DNA of 64,000 bases from Euphorbia lathyris (GCF_963576675.1 NC_088910.1:28770531-28834530); one strand, 5' to 3'; counted from the first letter of the stretch, positions 32,967-43,808 are shown. Translations and numbers: made by a program. The notes: generated by a model not told the origin, from the sequence alone.

Positions 32967-33443
32967 TGATAACTTGCTGAATCCAATTTGATGATCTCCG
33001 TCGGAGTTACCTGCAAAACAGAACCGGAGACGGGATCTCCGGGAAAACTCTCCGACGATCTAGTCAGTTCTTTGTATGAAGGTTGGTAATAATAGCATTA
33101 CGGGGAAAAAATGTGAACGTACCTCTCCCCTTTGGCCTTATGGCTTTTTATAAGTGTTCTTAAGTAACCGCCGAGGGCGGTTACTCCTTCCAGGCCACGT
33201 TCCGAGGGCGGTTACTCCTTTTTAGGCCATGTCCCTTTCGTGGCTTTCGTGGCAACAAACGTGGTATCGTTTGTTCTGAGTGGGAGTTTTGATGCTCCAT
33301 TTAGGAATTCGGGGCAGTTACTTACTTCACATGCTTCCTCTATTCGGGCTCTATTCGGGTCCCATCCGATCCTAGACCATGGGTCTAAGTATGGGCTGGG
33401 CCCGTGTAATGAATTCGGCCCGGTTTGGCTTCGCGGGTCATCA
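32967..33443 (-). repeat. 3' LTR of gypsy element 2 (477 bp) with adjacent PPT
   Basis: It is bounded by TG and CA and followed at about 33446-33460 by TGCCTCCCCCTTAG. On the minus strand this is the polypurine tract CTAAGGGGGAGGCA that primes plus-strand synthesis. It is 10 bases longer than the other LTR because CTTTCGTGG is duplicated near 33237 and one A is added near 33108. The duplicated GCCGAGGGCGGTTAC-type phrases (33169 and 33206) are internal repeats. Confidence 0.92.
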
Positions 33444-33698
33444 CATGCCTCCCCCTTAGTTTGGCAAGAGCCCTTTAGGGTCTTTTTATAGGGGACTCTT
33501 CGTTTTTTTCTGGATATTCAAAATTCAAAAATTGTGAATTTCCTTGTCCATCGTTTCTTTTCCGGCATCGTCGTTTCTTTTCCGGCATCAACCTCTTCGC
33601 GTTCATTCTTCTCTGTGTAGTCTTTCATATGTAAGTTTTCCTTTCCACAACTTGTACCTCGCTCGACTCTTTACTTCTGTTCATTTTTCTTCATCAAT

Positions 33699-36052
33699 AT
33701 GTCGAACCCTGACCTCGACTTCGCACCGTTCGACGAAAATTACGTCCGCGAGGTATCTCATGAGGTCGATGAGATGGTTGATGAAGCTTTAACCAGCTCT
33801 CCTGGGTCTGATTCTCATCCCGCCGACTTCCTCCACCTAGCGAATACATCCGATGAGGGTTTAGGTTTTGACCCTAAAAAGTTGATTCCGCCACCTGTCC
33901 CAACCCCTCGTTTGCTACCGAAGAAGGACAGATCGGGAAGCCTAGTTTGTCAGGAGACAATTGATGACTTGCGGGAGCAGTATTCTTGGCTTCAAGGTCT
34001 CGAAGCCCTCATTCCCGGGGAGGATAGAGGACCGGGTGACTACCCAAAGGGGTATTTCACCATTTTCGTCGCCCAGATTATCTGCGGTTTCACGTATCCG
34101 CTGGCGGATGAGATTGCCTCCATCCTTGGCGGTTACGGAATCGCACCTGGTCAATTGCATCCCAACGGATGGGCCGACTTAACTCTGGACAAATTTCTGG
34201 CGGATTGTCTGGAGGTTCCCTTCTCGCTCAAAATTTTCTCCAAGCTTCATCATTTCAAAAGTTCGGCGGGGTATTTCACTTTCATCCGTCAGAGCGGTTA
34301 CTATGGTTTCGACGAGAAGCTGAACAAGATCCGCGAGTGGGACCGATCTTACTTCTTTATCAAGTTTAATGAAGGGAATCCAAACTTCCTTCGCTGCTGG
34401 GGCCGGCCCAATGTAAAGAGTTTGAACTTCGGTTACCCCAGTGAGGAAGAATCCGCTGTTATAAAGTTCTTGAAGAGTACGCCTCCTTTCATATGGACAT
34501 ATGATCAGGCCTTCCATATGCTAAGGAGCCGAGTAGCGATTGCCTACCGCGAGGGAGATCGCGTTGTCTATATCCCTTATCGCGTTTTTGTTCAAGGTAT
34601 TTTTTTATTTCCAAGTTGATGATTTCTTTTAACCCTTTGCAGGGGTGATTCTTTATCTCAACTCGCTGCAGATCGGGAGGCAAAAGCCCTAGCGAGAAGG
34701 AAGAGGTGGATGGCGGGGACCACTTCCGTTGCAGGGGCGAATTCTCCTAGAGGGGCGATTACTTCTATTGAGGCGGCTTCTCCCGTAAGGGCCTCCGTTT
34801 CACAAGGTCCAGCTTCTGCTTCCGAGGACCTTCCCTTAACTAGGAAGCGGAAGCATAATGCGGATACAGAGTCTTCTCGTCCCAGAAAGAAAAACACCTC
34901 TGTGTCCCTCACTGTTGGCGGCACACCCGTATCCGCCCCGTCCAAAGGAAAGAGCAGTACTCCAATTCACGAGGTATCTCAATCCATTCCCCCCCTTTTT
35001 TTATGTTGTTAACTTTTCCTCATGAGTTATCTGCTGTTCTCCTGATCTTTCTCCTTATGCATTCGCAGCCGATTCCCGACATCAGCGGGTGGTGGACTAG
35101 GACCTTTGGTATGGCCGTGAGCTTTTCTTGTAAGGACATTGTCTCTTCCATATACAATGTCCTTGGGCGGCTCCCCTCTGCTTCCTGTGTGCGAGAACAA
35201 GTACCGCTTCCTACTGCAATGGAGGGGATTGAGAAGCGTGCCATAGAGGTATATTGTTGTTTTGGGGGGTAGAGGTTTGTCATTCCCTTTCAAGGATCTT
35301 GTGTCCATAGTAATCACATGTTTCTATTCGCCCTTTTTATTCACGAGCCGTCTTATATGCAGATTATCAATTTCGCGGAGGGCGCTCTCCAAAGGGATAC
35401 TAAACGAGCCAAAGAGTTGGAGAACCTTGGTACTGAATTGGCGACTCAGAAGTCACTTTATGATGATGTCCAAGGGAAGGTAAAGGCTCTTGAAGGCGCT
35501 TGTCAGAAGGTTATGAGCGAGAAGAAGGAAGCTCTCAGATCCCTCCAGGCTAAGTCCGACGAGCTGCAAAAGGTCCTTGATGATCTAAATTCATCCAAGG
35601 AGGCTCTGGAGATGCAAAAGAAGAAAGCTGAGGAGATTCTAGCCGAAGATGGTGCTCGCATCTATTGGTATGGGAAGCGAATTCATGCCGCTTATGAGCA
35701 TGGGCATCCAGATCGAGTACTTAGCCGCCCCAAGGTTCCCATCCCCGAAAAGGATCTAACTGAGAAGTGGGACAAGATGGAAGCCGAGGATGATGATATG
35801 GATGAGGTACTCTTCTTAGATTGGCAGAGTTTTCAGAACTCTCCAATTAGCTGCGAGATCCCTACTCAGAACGCGGAAAAAGAGGCACCACAAGACCTTT
35901 CTCAGCCTGAGCAAGAGGTACCGCCCTCTGAAGCGGTTACTGATTCGAGGGTTGAGGATTCGCTTGAAGTAGATCCGCCCACTGGAGGAGATGAGGGAGC
36001 CGCTGAAGGCGAGGAGGGCCATAGGGGTGAAGGAGAGGAAGCTGTAGCATAG
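33699..36052 (+). CDS. antisense ORF of gypsy element 2 (Transposase_28-like), multi-exon
   Basis: It lies opposite to gag-pol, between the 3' LTR and integrase. Exon 1 (33699 to about 34596) encodes an acidic start and a domain with YPKGYFTIFVAQIICGFTYP and GQLHPNGWADLTLDKFLADC, related to the antisense ORF of gypsy element 1 and to the Pfam Transposase_28 family. Probable later exons are 34643-34973 (basic, KRKHNADTESSRPRKKN), 35069-35248 and 35363-36052. The last encodes a long coiled coil (AEGALQRDTKRAKELENL) and an acidic tail. All introns have GT-AG ends and lengths of 46-114 bp. Exons 2-3-4 join in frame. The exon 1-2 join is off by one base, as in gypsy element 1. Its role is unknown; by position it could affect gag-pol expression through antisense transcription. 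Confidence 0.6.
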
Positions 36053-36745
36053 TTTGATTTATATCTGGACTGTTGTATGCAACAAACTGCCCGTATATAT
36101 ATATTTTCTTTTGCTTGCCGCTTTACCTATACGTGCAATTGTTGTTTTATTCCTTATTGCCCTTTGTTTTCATACGTGACCCTTGCCTTTTGCCGACTCC
36201 ATATTTGTATTTCCTCGTAGTTTAGTTTTGTTTCAGCTAGGGTGGCCAGACCCTTTTTGCAATTTTTTGAGTACTCGTTAATTCGCTTAATTTTATGCCT
36301 TATCTTATAATTTTTCTTTCGAAAATAATATAATCATAAGGTTAATCATAAGGTTTTGCGAGTGATGCATCCGCCTTTCTTTAAGAGGCAACACATTTAT
36401 GTGTTTTTAAGTTTAACCATAAGGTTTTTGCGAGTGATGCGTAATCATGCATCCGCCTTTCTTAATAGGCAACACATTTATGTGTTTTTAAGTTTAACCA
36501 TAAGGTTTTTGCGCGATTTACCCGCCTTTTCTTTGTAGATAACACACTGAAGTGGTTGTCCTAAAAAGGATCCGTACTCAGACGCTGTATGCAACAATTG
36601 AATATCTTTATTGATAAAAGAAAAGACTTTTTGTTACATTGGTATATGAAATGTGTGGGATCAAAGCCTCATTAAAACCTTTTATCAGAAAACCCAGTGG
36701 GAAAAAACTCATAAAAGGAAAAAGAGTACTCGTCATTTCCCTGAA
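36053..36745. other. spacer between convergent antisense ORF and pol, with tandem repeat
   Basis: Noncoding. At about 36331-36540 a unit of about 70-82 bp (CATAAGGTTTTTGCGAGTGA to CACATTTATGTGTTTTTAAG) occurs two and a half times. At 36666-36732 lies the block conserved with 13016-13083 (GCCTCATTAAAACCTTTTAT to GGAAAAAGAGTACTC). The repeat may act as spacer or regulatory sequence; the block may mark 3' end signals. Both roles are inference. Confidence 0.65.
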
Positions 36746-39715
36746 CTACCCGGCCCGTTTATATAGGCGCAGATTTTCTAGATTCCAGGTGCGCGGGAGC
36801 TTTTTTCCACTCATTTCTTCTATTTCAAAAGTTGATGGTCCCAGCTTCTTGGATACTTTGTATGGTCCGATCCAGTTGACGCCTAATTTGCCTTTGCCAT
36901 CTCTGGATTGTATTTTATCCGCTTTTTTCAAGACCAAGTCATTCTCGTTGATTATCACTTTTCGCACCCTTCTGTCATGATATTTCTTGACCCTATTGCG
37001 GTATACTGCCATTTACATGTAAGCTTTTTCTCTTCGTTCTTCAACAGAATCCAATGCATCTCTAATGTTGATAGGATTTTGTGTGTCGCAATAATAAATT
37101 ATTCGATCTGTAGGCGACTTGATTTCAACAGGTAGGACTGCTTCGGCTCCATAAACCAGCGAGAAAGGTGTTTCGCCAGTTGCTGCTTTTACAGAAGTTC
37201 TGTATGCCCATAACATATGGGGTATCTCATCCGCCCAACCTGTTTTTTTATCGCCTAGCCGCTTCTTGATCCCTTGAATCATGGCCCTGTTGGTAACCTC
37301 TGTCATACCATTCGACTGGGGATGGTTTACGGAAGAAAAATGATTCTTGATCCCCATGCTTTCACAGTATGCTTTGAACTTGACATAGTTGAACTGGGTG
37401 CCGTTGTCAGTTATAAGCTTTTGTGGGATTCCAAATCGCATGATAATGTTCTCTCGTAAGAACTCGATCATTCGTTCAGGTGTTTGAGCGGTTACTGCCT
37501 CCGCTTCTACCCATTTGCTGAAGTGGTCAACTGCGACTACCAAGTACTTCCTTTTCTTTGTCGTTTCTGGGAATGGACCCACTATATCGATTCCCCATGT
37601 TGCGAATGGCCATGCCGTCATTATAGAGATTTGTTCGGCTCCGGGAACGTGTTTTTCATTCGCATGGATTTGACAGTTGTGACATTCCGCTACCATCTTC
37701 TGGGAATCCTCCATCACCTTTGGCCAATAGTATCCCATTAGCTTGACTTTTCTTACCAACGCCGCGGATGCTTCATGTGCGCCGCACATTCCTTCATGGA
37801 GTTCTCGCAGTACGTAGTCTCCTTCATTGCGGCTAACACATTTCAACCATGGACATGTATATGATTTTCGATACAAAGTTCCATCTCGAATTGAGTATCT
37901 CGCTGATTGTCCAATTAGCTTTCTGGCTAGGCTTTTGTCATCCGGAAAATCTCCCTGCTCCAGATATTGGCGGATGGGTATCCGCCAATCTTCATCATCT
38001 TCCAGCTCTTCAATGACCATAATCTGATCGACTTCAAATGCCGGTGCGGATCTTATCTCCAAATTGCATGCTTTTTGATTCCATGGTTCTCTACTCGCCG
38101 TTGCTTTTGCCAGTTCATCAGCCTTTGTGTTTTGGCCTCTTGGAACATGCACCATTTCCCAGATGACTCCCTTGTGTGTTAACTCCTGCGTCAATCTGCC
38201 TACTACCTGATGGTATTTGACCAGATCTTCTTGTTTCACCAGATAGTTTTTTGTGATCTGATTTATCATGAGTTTAGAATCGCTGTAGATCACCACTCTT
38301 TCTGGCGTAAGTTCATTAAGCAGCTTCAATCCGCATATCATTGCTTCATACTCTGCGGCATTATTGGTAGTTTCGAATGTTAACTTTGCCGCATAGTACA
38401 GGCGAATAACCTCCGGACCTTTGATGACGACTCCTAGTCCAGCTCCATCCGTGGACAATGCCCCATCTGTGAACATGCTCCACTCTTCTTTTTGTGCCTT
38501 TGGACGTTCATCTTCATCCCACGTGAATTCATTCACGAAATCGGCAAGTACTTGACCCTTTAGTGCTGGTCTTCCTTCGTAGCGAATATCGAATTCCCCT
38601 AGGCGAATTGACCATTCCATTAATAGGCCGGATGCGTTAGGTTTCTGCAGTACCTTCCGCATTGGAATTCCGGTTCTCACAATGATAGTATGCGCCTGAA
38701 AGTATGGTTTTAGCCTAGCCGCCGTGGTTATCACCGCGAGAGCCATTTTGTCCAACTTCGAATACCGAAGTTCTGCATCCTTCAAGACTTTGCTCACATA
38801 GTACACTGGATATTGTTGGCCCTCTTCTTCTCGCACCATCACAGTGCATATTGCCATACTGGTGACGGATACGTAAAGAAATAAATCTTCTCCATCCTCC
38901 GGCTTGCTCATTAAGGGCGGATAGCATAACAGTCGCTTTATCCCTTCGAATGCTTCTTGGCAATCCGCCGTCCATTCAAAGGACTTAGACTTTTTGATGG
39001 CATTGTAAAAAGGTAGACATCTCCTAGCTGAGCATGATATGAATCGCCCTAATGCCACCAGCCGCCCGTTCAGTCTCTGTACTTCCCTTATGTTCCTCGG
39101 TGTCTTCATCTCCATTACTGCTTTAACTTTCTCGGGATTCGCCTCGACTCCTTTGCCACTAACAATGAAACCCAGGAATTTTCCCGCTCTTGCCCCAAAT
39201 GTGCATTTCTCTGGATTCAATTTGAGGCCATATTTGATTAGCACTTCCAGGATTTCCTTAATGTCCTTCGGGTGGTTCTGCATCTTTTTGCTTTTAATGA
39301 TCATGTCATCCACATAGATCGAGAAGTTCTCACCCGATTTGTCTGAAAATATTTTGTTCATCATTCGTTGATATGTTGCTCCCGCATTTTTCAGTCCAAA
39401 AGGCATCACCTTGAAGCAGTAAGTTGCCTGATGAGTTATGAATGATGTCTTGATTTCATCCGCCTTCTCCATGGGTATCTGGTGGTAGCTGGATTTCACA
39501 TCGGTGAACGATAAAGCCTCAAATCCTGCAGTTCCATCTACTAATATATCAATGTTAGGCAGCGGATACATATCCTTCGGACATGCTTTATTAAGATCTT
39601 TGAAGTCGACGCACATTCTGTACGTTCCATTTGGCTTTTTGACTAGCACCACATTGGCTAGCCACTCCGGATACGTGACTTCTCGAATCGCATCCGATTT
39701 TAGCAAATCTGCCAC
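36746..39715 (-). pseudogene. gypsy element 2 pol: RT, dual RNase H, integrase
   Basis: A 900-residue open stretch (39715-37016) is nearly the whole pol. RT has FKDLNKACPKDMYPLP and the catalytic YVDD at residues 134-137. A connection-type RNase H region (QYPVYYVSKVLKDAELRYSK) is followed by a second RNase H with Asp417, Glu455, Asp479 and Asp533 all present. This dual arrangement is a Tat hallmark. Integrase has the zinc ligands His640, His647, Cys678 and Cys681 and the catalytic set Asp710, Asp770 and Glu806 (D-x59-D-x35-E). A TAA at 37013-37015 interrupts the C-terminal part, which continues to 36746 (NDLVLKKADKIQSRDGKGKL). No chromodomain is seen. All catalytic residues I checked are intact. 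Confidence 0.93.
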
Positions 39716-39733
39716 TGCTTTTTCAATCGCCTT

Positions 39734-40506
39734 CTACCGCTCTGGAGCGTGTCCTCTCTTTTTCTGTCGCACTGGGGTTGCACCTTTGTCCACATTCAAC
39801 CGATGGGTTGCTATATCTGGACTTATTCCTTTCAGCACTTCATTCGGAGCGGCGAATGCCGACTCGCATTGGATCAACACCTCAGTAATGGCTTTCTTCG
39901 TTTCCTCGGGGAGTCCTGCCGCTATTCGTACATTCTTGTCATTTGAGATGGCGAATAGTTCTGTTTCTCCTAATGCTTCTGCCGGCAACTTCTCATCAAC
40001 TTTATCCTCTTCATCTGGCTTTGGTTCAAGTGACAATGTATAGGCTTGTTGAGACACAAGTTGATCTCCTTCAACTATGACTCGCCCTTGGTGTGTTGGC
40101 AAATGCAATGTCAAATGCTTCATTGAGATGAGCGACTTTGTTTCCGATAGGAACGGACGCCCTAGAATTATGTTGTAGGCCAACGGGAGATCAACAATTG
40201 CGAATTCTAGATCACCTCGCCATTTTAGATTCTTATCGCCCATTTCTGCTTCCAACACCACCTGTCCACTTGTTTGAGATGATTGACCCCCAAAACCAGT
40301 TACATCCATGAATGTATGTTCCACTCGCTCGTCATTAATTCCCAACTTGTTGAATGCAGTCCGAGTAATAACATTACAAGAACTGCCGGTATCAATAAGG
40401 ACCCGCTTAACGTCCCATCCTTCTACGGCCATCGTAATCACCAAGGCATCCGCATCCGCATGCGGCTCCGTGATTCGTGCAAATGAGTAATTGAGGGCAT
40501 CCCCCC
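39734..40506 (-). pseudogene. gypsy element 2 protease and RT entry region
   Basis: The minus strand contains LVITMAVEGWDVKR, the aspartic protease signature LIDTGSSCNVITR, the second motif YNIILGRPFLSE, an acidic linker, and the RT entry phrase RQKKRGHAPER. The frame is separated from gag by a length change in the C-run at 40501-40506. It is separated from pol by TAG at 39734-39736, a CAG-to-TAG change. Otherwise gag, protease and pol would be one long polyprotein frame, as is usual for Tat elements. Confidence 0.9.
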
Positions 40507-42372
40507 TATGCGTGTTGTTTTTCGCTGTTCACGGCGAGCCCTTTTTGTTGGCGGCTCATAGATCCCGCCAGCTATCACGTTTATCACCCCTTTCTTCTGT
40601 TTCTTTTCGGGCCTTGCTTCTCCCTCATGCAGGAGCGTTGTTTTCTCATCAATCGTTTCTTTTCTTACGAATTGGCTTAGCTTGCCCCTCTCAATCAGCT
40701 TTTCTATTTCCTTCTTCAGTTCATAGCAATCGTTCGTGTCATGACCGTTCAATCTGTGGAACCTGCAATATTTGTTAGGATATCGCCCCAAACTAGTTCG
40801 GCCTTTCGCCTCGGGGAACCGCACATCCTTCTTCAGGGGGTTCTTTTCGATCCAAAGTAACACCTCCTGGCGAGTCGTATTCAATGGTGTTTGATATCCT
40901 CCCCCTTGAAAGGAGCGATCGCTTCTGCGAACAAAATTACCCTTGGACTGGGTCTGGCGCCGATTGTCCGAAGTGGATCTAGCTGCATCTCTCTCTCTCC
41001 GGGTTTGAGCTCTATGTTCTCTGTTGACATCGTCCACTTTCATGAATTCCTTAGCTATCTTCATGAGTTCGGCCACTGTGCGCGGCTTATTGCGGATGAT
41101 TTCCTCCCGCATGCTCCAATCCGTGGTTCCATCCGCCATGATGTTGCGAATGCTCACGATATCCGGGTTCTGCAACCGCACCAGAATATCGTTGAATGCG
41201 ACAACAAATTCCCTTAGGGAATTATAGTTCCTCTGTTTGATCTCCTTCAGCTGCCTATCCGTCACATCTGCTGCTTTACAGCCCACGAACTTTGCACAGA
41301 AATCACGACTGTATTGATTCCAGTTGTGAATAGATTCAACAGGTAAAGACCGAAACCAATCAGATGTCGCTCCGCCCAAAGTGGTCGAGAATAATCTGCA
41401 AATTATGCTTTCACTCGCTCCGGCAACATCCATTAATTCTCTGTAGTTCCTGACACGAGCCTCAGGATCAGAATTTGGATCCCCATAGTATTTAGGTATC
41501 GCCGGCGCCTTTATCCTGTGATCTGGTATAAATTCCCGCAACGACGGAGCAAAAGGCGAATCACTCTGCACCTCTGCTCTCGCCCTAGGCGTGTACCCCA
41601 TTCGCTCCATCATGTTCCGTAGTTGATCTTCCAACTCAGGATGGGGTATTCGCCGAATCTCCTCCATCCGCTGCTGGTGAACTCTGGGTGACATCCACCC
41701 GCCAATTGATGTTGAGATTTGTTCTCGTCGTGGTTCTAGCCGCCGTCCGGTTATAGGATCAAAGTTCCAAGTGTGCCCCTGCCCAGACGTATTCGCCCCA
41801 GACGTCATTAACTCTGAATGCCCACAAACTAAAGGCTCCGTGTGTTGTAGTGGAAGGATTCCTGGTATTCCCGACGTCGGTTGGGATGTTTGCCAGGTCG
41901 GATGGATCGTCATACTAGGATCGTGATACGAGTAGTTGCCTGGGTGGCTGTGTGGGTTCATGCGACTACTCTGACCTATCTGATTTGGCTCTCGAGATGG
42001 CTGCGGAAGCGCAGATATGGTGGCAGTAGTCGATGGTTGTGTGGAGATGACAACAGGTTGTTGAGGAGCAGCCGCCACGGCGTTATTGTGATCAGCGATT
42101 GCGGTTAGTAAACCAATCATCCGATCCCCCGCCGCTTGGCTCATATTTGAAGCCAAGACTTGTCCTGCCATTTGGACGAAATCGCTATTGGACATCTCCA
42201 TCTCAGTTTGCACTTGGACTTCCAATAATGGACTCAATTGTCCCGAAGGGTTCGTCGAGCTAGGCACCACAGGTTGTGTACTCGCAGGCTACGAATTCGC
42301 AGTCCGTGGACCCCTTGAGTTCATACTAGTTGATCTGGTTGTAACGCCGGTCGTTCGTGATGGTTCTGACAT
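40438..42372 (-). pseudogene. gypsy element 2 gag
   Basis: Gag starts at the ATG at 42372 (MSEPSRTTGVTTRSTS), 60 bases after the primer site. It is interrupted at 42289-42291 by TAG (CAG to TAG). The rest is open to 40438. The core has GGATSDWFRSLPVESIHNWN, RDFCAKFVGCK and MREEIIRNKPRTVAEL. Next come a basic linker and a variant zinc knuckle YCRFHRLNGHDTNDC (C-x2-H-x4-H-x4-C). The last 20 or so residues are out of frame because of the C-run change at 40501-40506. Gag forms the particle that carries the element RNA in the cytoplasm. Confidence 0.9.
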
Positions 42373-42412
42373 GTTCTTTGTGCACCTTTAACCAAATGTT
42401 GGTAAAAAAGGT

Positions 42413-42429
42413 CCACCTTCACCGCACCA
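42413..42429 (-). promoter_or_regulatory. primer binding site of gypsy element 2
   Basis: On the minus strand the sequence directly after the 5' LTR is T followed by TGGTGCGGTGAAGGTGG. It begins with the TGG that pairs with a tRNA CCA end. A close variant, TGGTGCAGTGAGCGTGG, occurs at 49700-49716 in another Tat-like relic. I cannot name the tRNA from memory. Confidence 0.65.
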
Positions 42430-42430
42430 A

Positions 42431-42897
42431 TGATAACTTGCTGAATCCGATTTGATGATCTCCGCCGGAGTTACCTGCAAAACAGAACCGGAGACGGGAT
42501 CTCCGGCAAAACTCTCCGACGATCTAGTCAGTTCTTTGTATGAAGGTTGGTAATAATAGCATTACGGGGAAAAATGTGAACGTACCTCTCCCCTTTGGCC
42601 TTATGGCTTTTTATAAGTGTTCTTAAGTAACCGCCGAGGGCGGTTACTCCTTCCAAGCCACGTTCCGAGGTCGGTTACTCCTTTTTAGGCCATGTCCCTT
42701 TCGTGGCAACAAACGTGGTATCGTTTGTTCTGAGTGGGAGTTTTGATGCTCCATTTAGGAATTCGGGGCGGTTACTTACTTCACCTGCTTCCTCTATTCG
42801 GGCTCTATTCGGGTCTCATCCGATCCTAGATCATGGGTCTAAGTATGGGTTGGGCCCGTGTAATGAATTCGGCCCGGTTTGGCTTCGCGGGTCATCA
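42431..42897 (-). repeat. 5' LTR of gypsy element 2 (467 bp)
   Basis: Bounded by TGATAACTTG and GGGTCATCA and nearly identical to 32967-33443. It is followed on the plus strand by the target duplication ACTTT and then the right part of the hAT relic. It should contain the minus-strand promoter driving gag-pol. Confidence 0.93.
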
Positions 42898-42970
42898 ACT
42901 TTATTTTTTACTTGAGACCCTTCATTTGCTACTTCACCTCTAGGTCTCCAGAATCTAAGGATCGGCTCTG

Positions 42971-43407
42971 ATAGTGTATATATAGAGAGAAGTTTTATTA
43001 TAAATTGGGATGAATACTGGTTTCTCCATTCAGATGATACTAAATTAATAATTAGATTACCGTAACATCATTTGAATGAACGGAATTTATTATAGAAAAT
43101 GTTAAAAAGAAAAAAGTAAAAGAATGGGGTGGGTTTGGGGTTGATAAATATGAGTAGTAGGCAATCAAGTTGTATAAAAATTCTCTAGTATCGAAATTAA
43201 GATATTGGATGCAGATTTGGGAAAAGTTATGAAAAATGGAGAAGAATTAGGGTTGACTAATTCTGGGGACATAAGGCGTAGATGGCTCTACACAAATATG
43301 ATGGAAACATTACATAGTGCACCATAATAAAATCAACCCTAAATAAATATTAAAAACTGCCTACAAAACTTTATATGTAATACTAGGCAAAAACCTAAAT
43401 ATTTAAT
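42971..43407. other. AT-rich intergenic DNA
   Basis: No gene or complete element. A short inverted pair, AGATGATACTAAATTAATAA and TAGATTACCGTAACATCATT, lies near 43036-43075, with GTTTCTCCATTCAGATGA near 43020 and CATTTGAATGAACGGAA near 43070. It hints at a small palindromic repeat, but no element was resolved. Confidence 0.35.
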
Positions 43408-43525
43408 TTTTTTTTTTTTGAGTGAAACTGAGTTTCAAGGAGGGAAGGAAGAAGGTTAATCCCAACTAAGTTGCCAAGCTACCAAACCCCGACCAAGAAA
43501 CCAAAAAATTTTATTAAAAAGAAAA
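43408..43525 (-). mobile_element. LINE 3' tail fragment, minus strand
   Basis: On the minus strand the sequence runs TTTTAATAAAATTTTTTGGT, TTGGCAACTTAGTTGGGATT, then TTTCACTCAAAAAAAAAAAA. It resembles the tail of the LINE at 4956-5623 (TTTTAATAAAATTCGGG, GCCAACCTAGTTGGGAT, A-run). It is a very short, 5'-truncated insertion. The target duplication was not identified. Confidence 0.65.
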
Positions 43526-43767
43526 AAAGAAAGTTCAATACAATGAAGGCAAAGACCTACTTAATAAAGTTATTTAATTCACTAAAAGAGTTTTACAATT
43601 TGTCTCTAGAACTATTCTTGGATCGATCAGCGGATTTTTACCTAAAAATGCTCCGTCCAAGTTCAGTTCAACCCTCCGTTAATTTAGATAATTTAGATGG
43701 ACTCGATCGGATTAGGCTTAGCCTTAAAAGCCAAACAACAAATCCAACATGAGTAAACTCCCTTATA

Positions 43768-43808
<41 letters not shown>

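Larger units (their letters stand above)
32967..42897 (-). mobile_element. complete Tat-type Ty3/gypsy element 2, 9931 bp
   Basis: Both LTRs (32967-33443 and 42431-42897) begin TGATAACTTG and end GGGTCATCA. The perfect 5-bp duplication ACTTT lies at 32962-32966 and 42898-42902. The order on the minus strand is 5' LTR, primer site, gag, protease, RT with two RNase H domains, integrase, spacer, antisense ORF (plus strand), polypurine tract, 3' LTR. By hand the LTRs differ at about 10 sites plus a 9-bp duplication and a one-base indel, near 2 percent, so the insertion is fairly recent. Four lesions interrupt the coding frames: TAG at 42289-42291, a length change in the C-run 40501-40506, TAG at 39734-39736 and TAA at 37013-37015. 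Confidence 0.95.
32081..42970 (+). mobile_element. hAT element relic (dimerisation-domain type) hosting gypsy element 2
   Basis: The left end (GGGCGGTTCTGGACATAGGC) and the complement of the right end (CAGAGCCGATCCTTAGATTC) resemble each other and the CAGGGCCGG-type ends of plant hAT elements, as I recall. Removing the 9.93-kb gypsy insertion leaves only about 950 bp, so most of the transposase is deleted. The C-terminal dimerisation domain is still readable at 32522-32949. A target duplication is not certain because the left flank is a TA repeat. Confidence 0.55.

Noticed and set aside
36331..36540. Repeat-spacer pattern that could suggest a CRISPR array
   Set aside because: Plant nuclear context, unit too long, only about 2.5 copies, inside a retrotransposon spacer.
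39504..40043. 179-residue plus-strand ORF opposite gypsy 2 protease
   Set aside because: Shadow of the protease and RT entry frame.
43471..43752. 93-residue plus ORF
   Set aside because: It starts in an antisense LINE tail and runs into AT-rich DNA; no motif.
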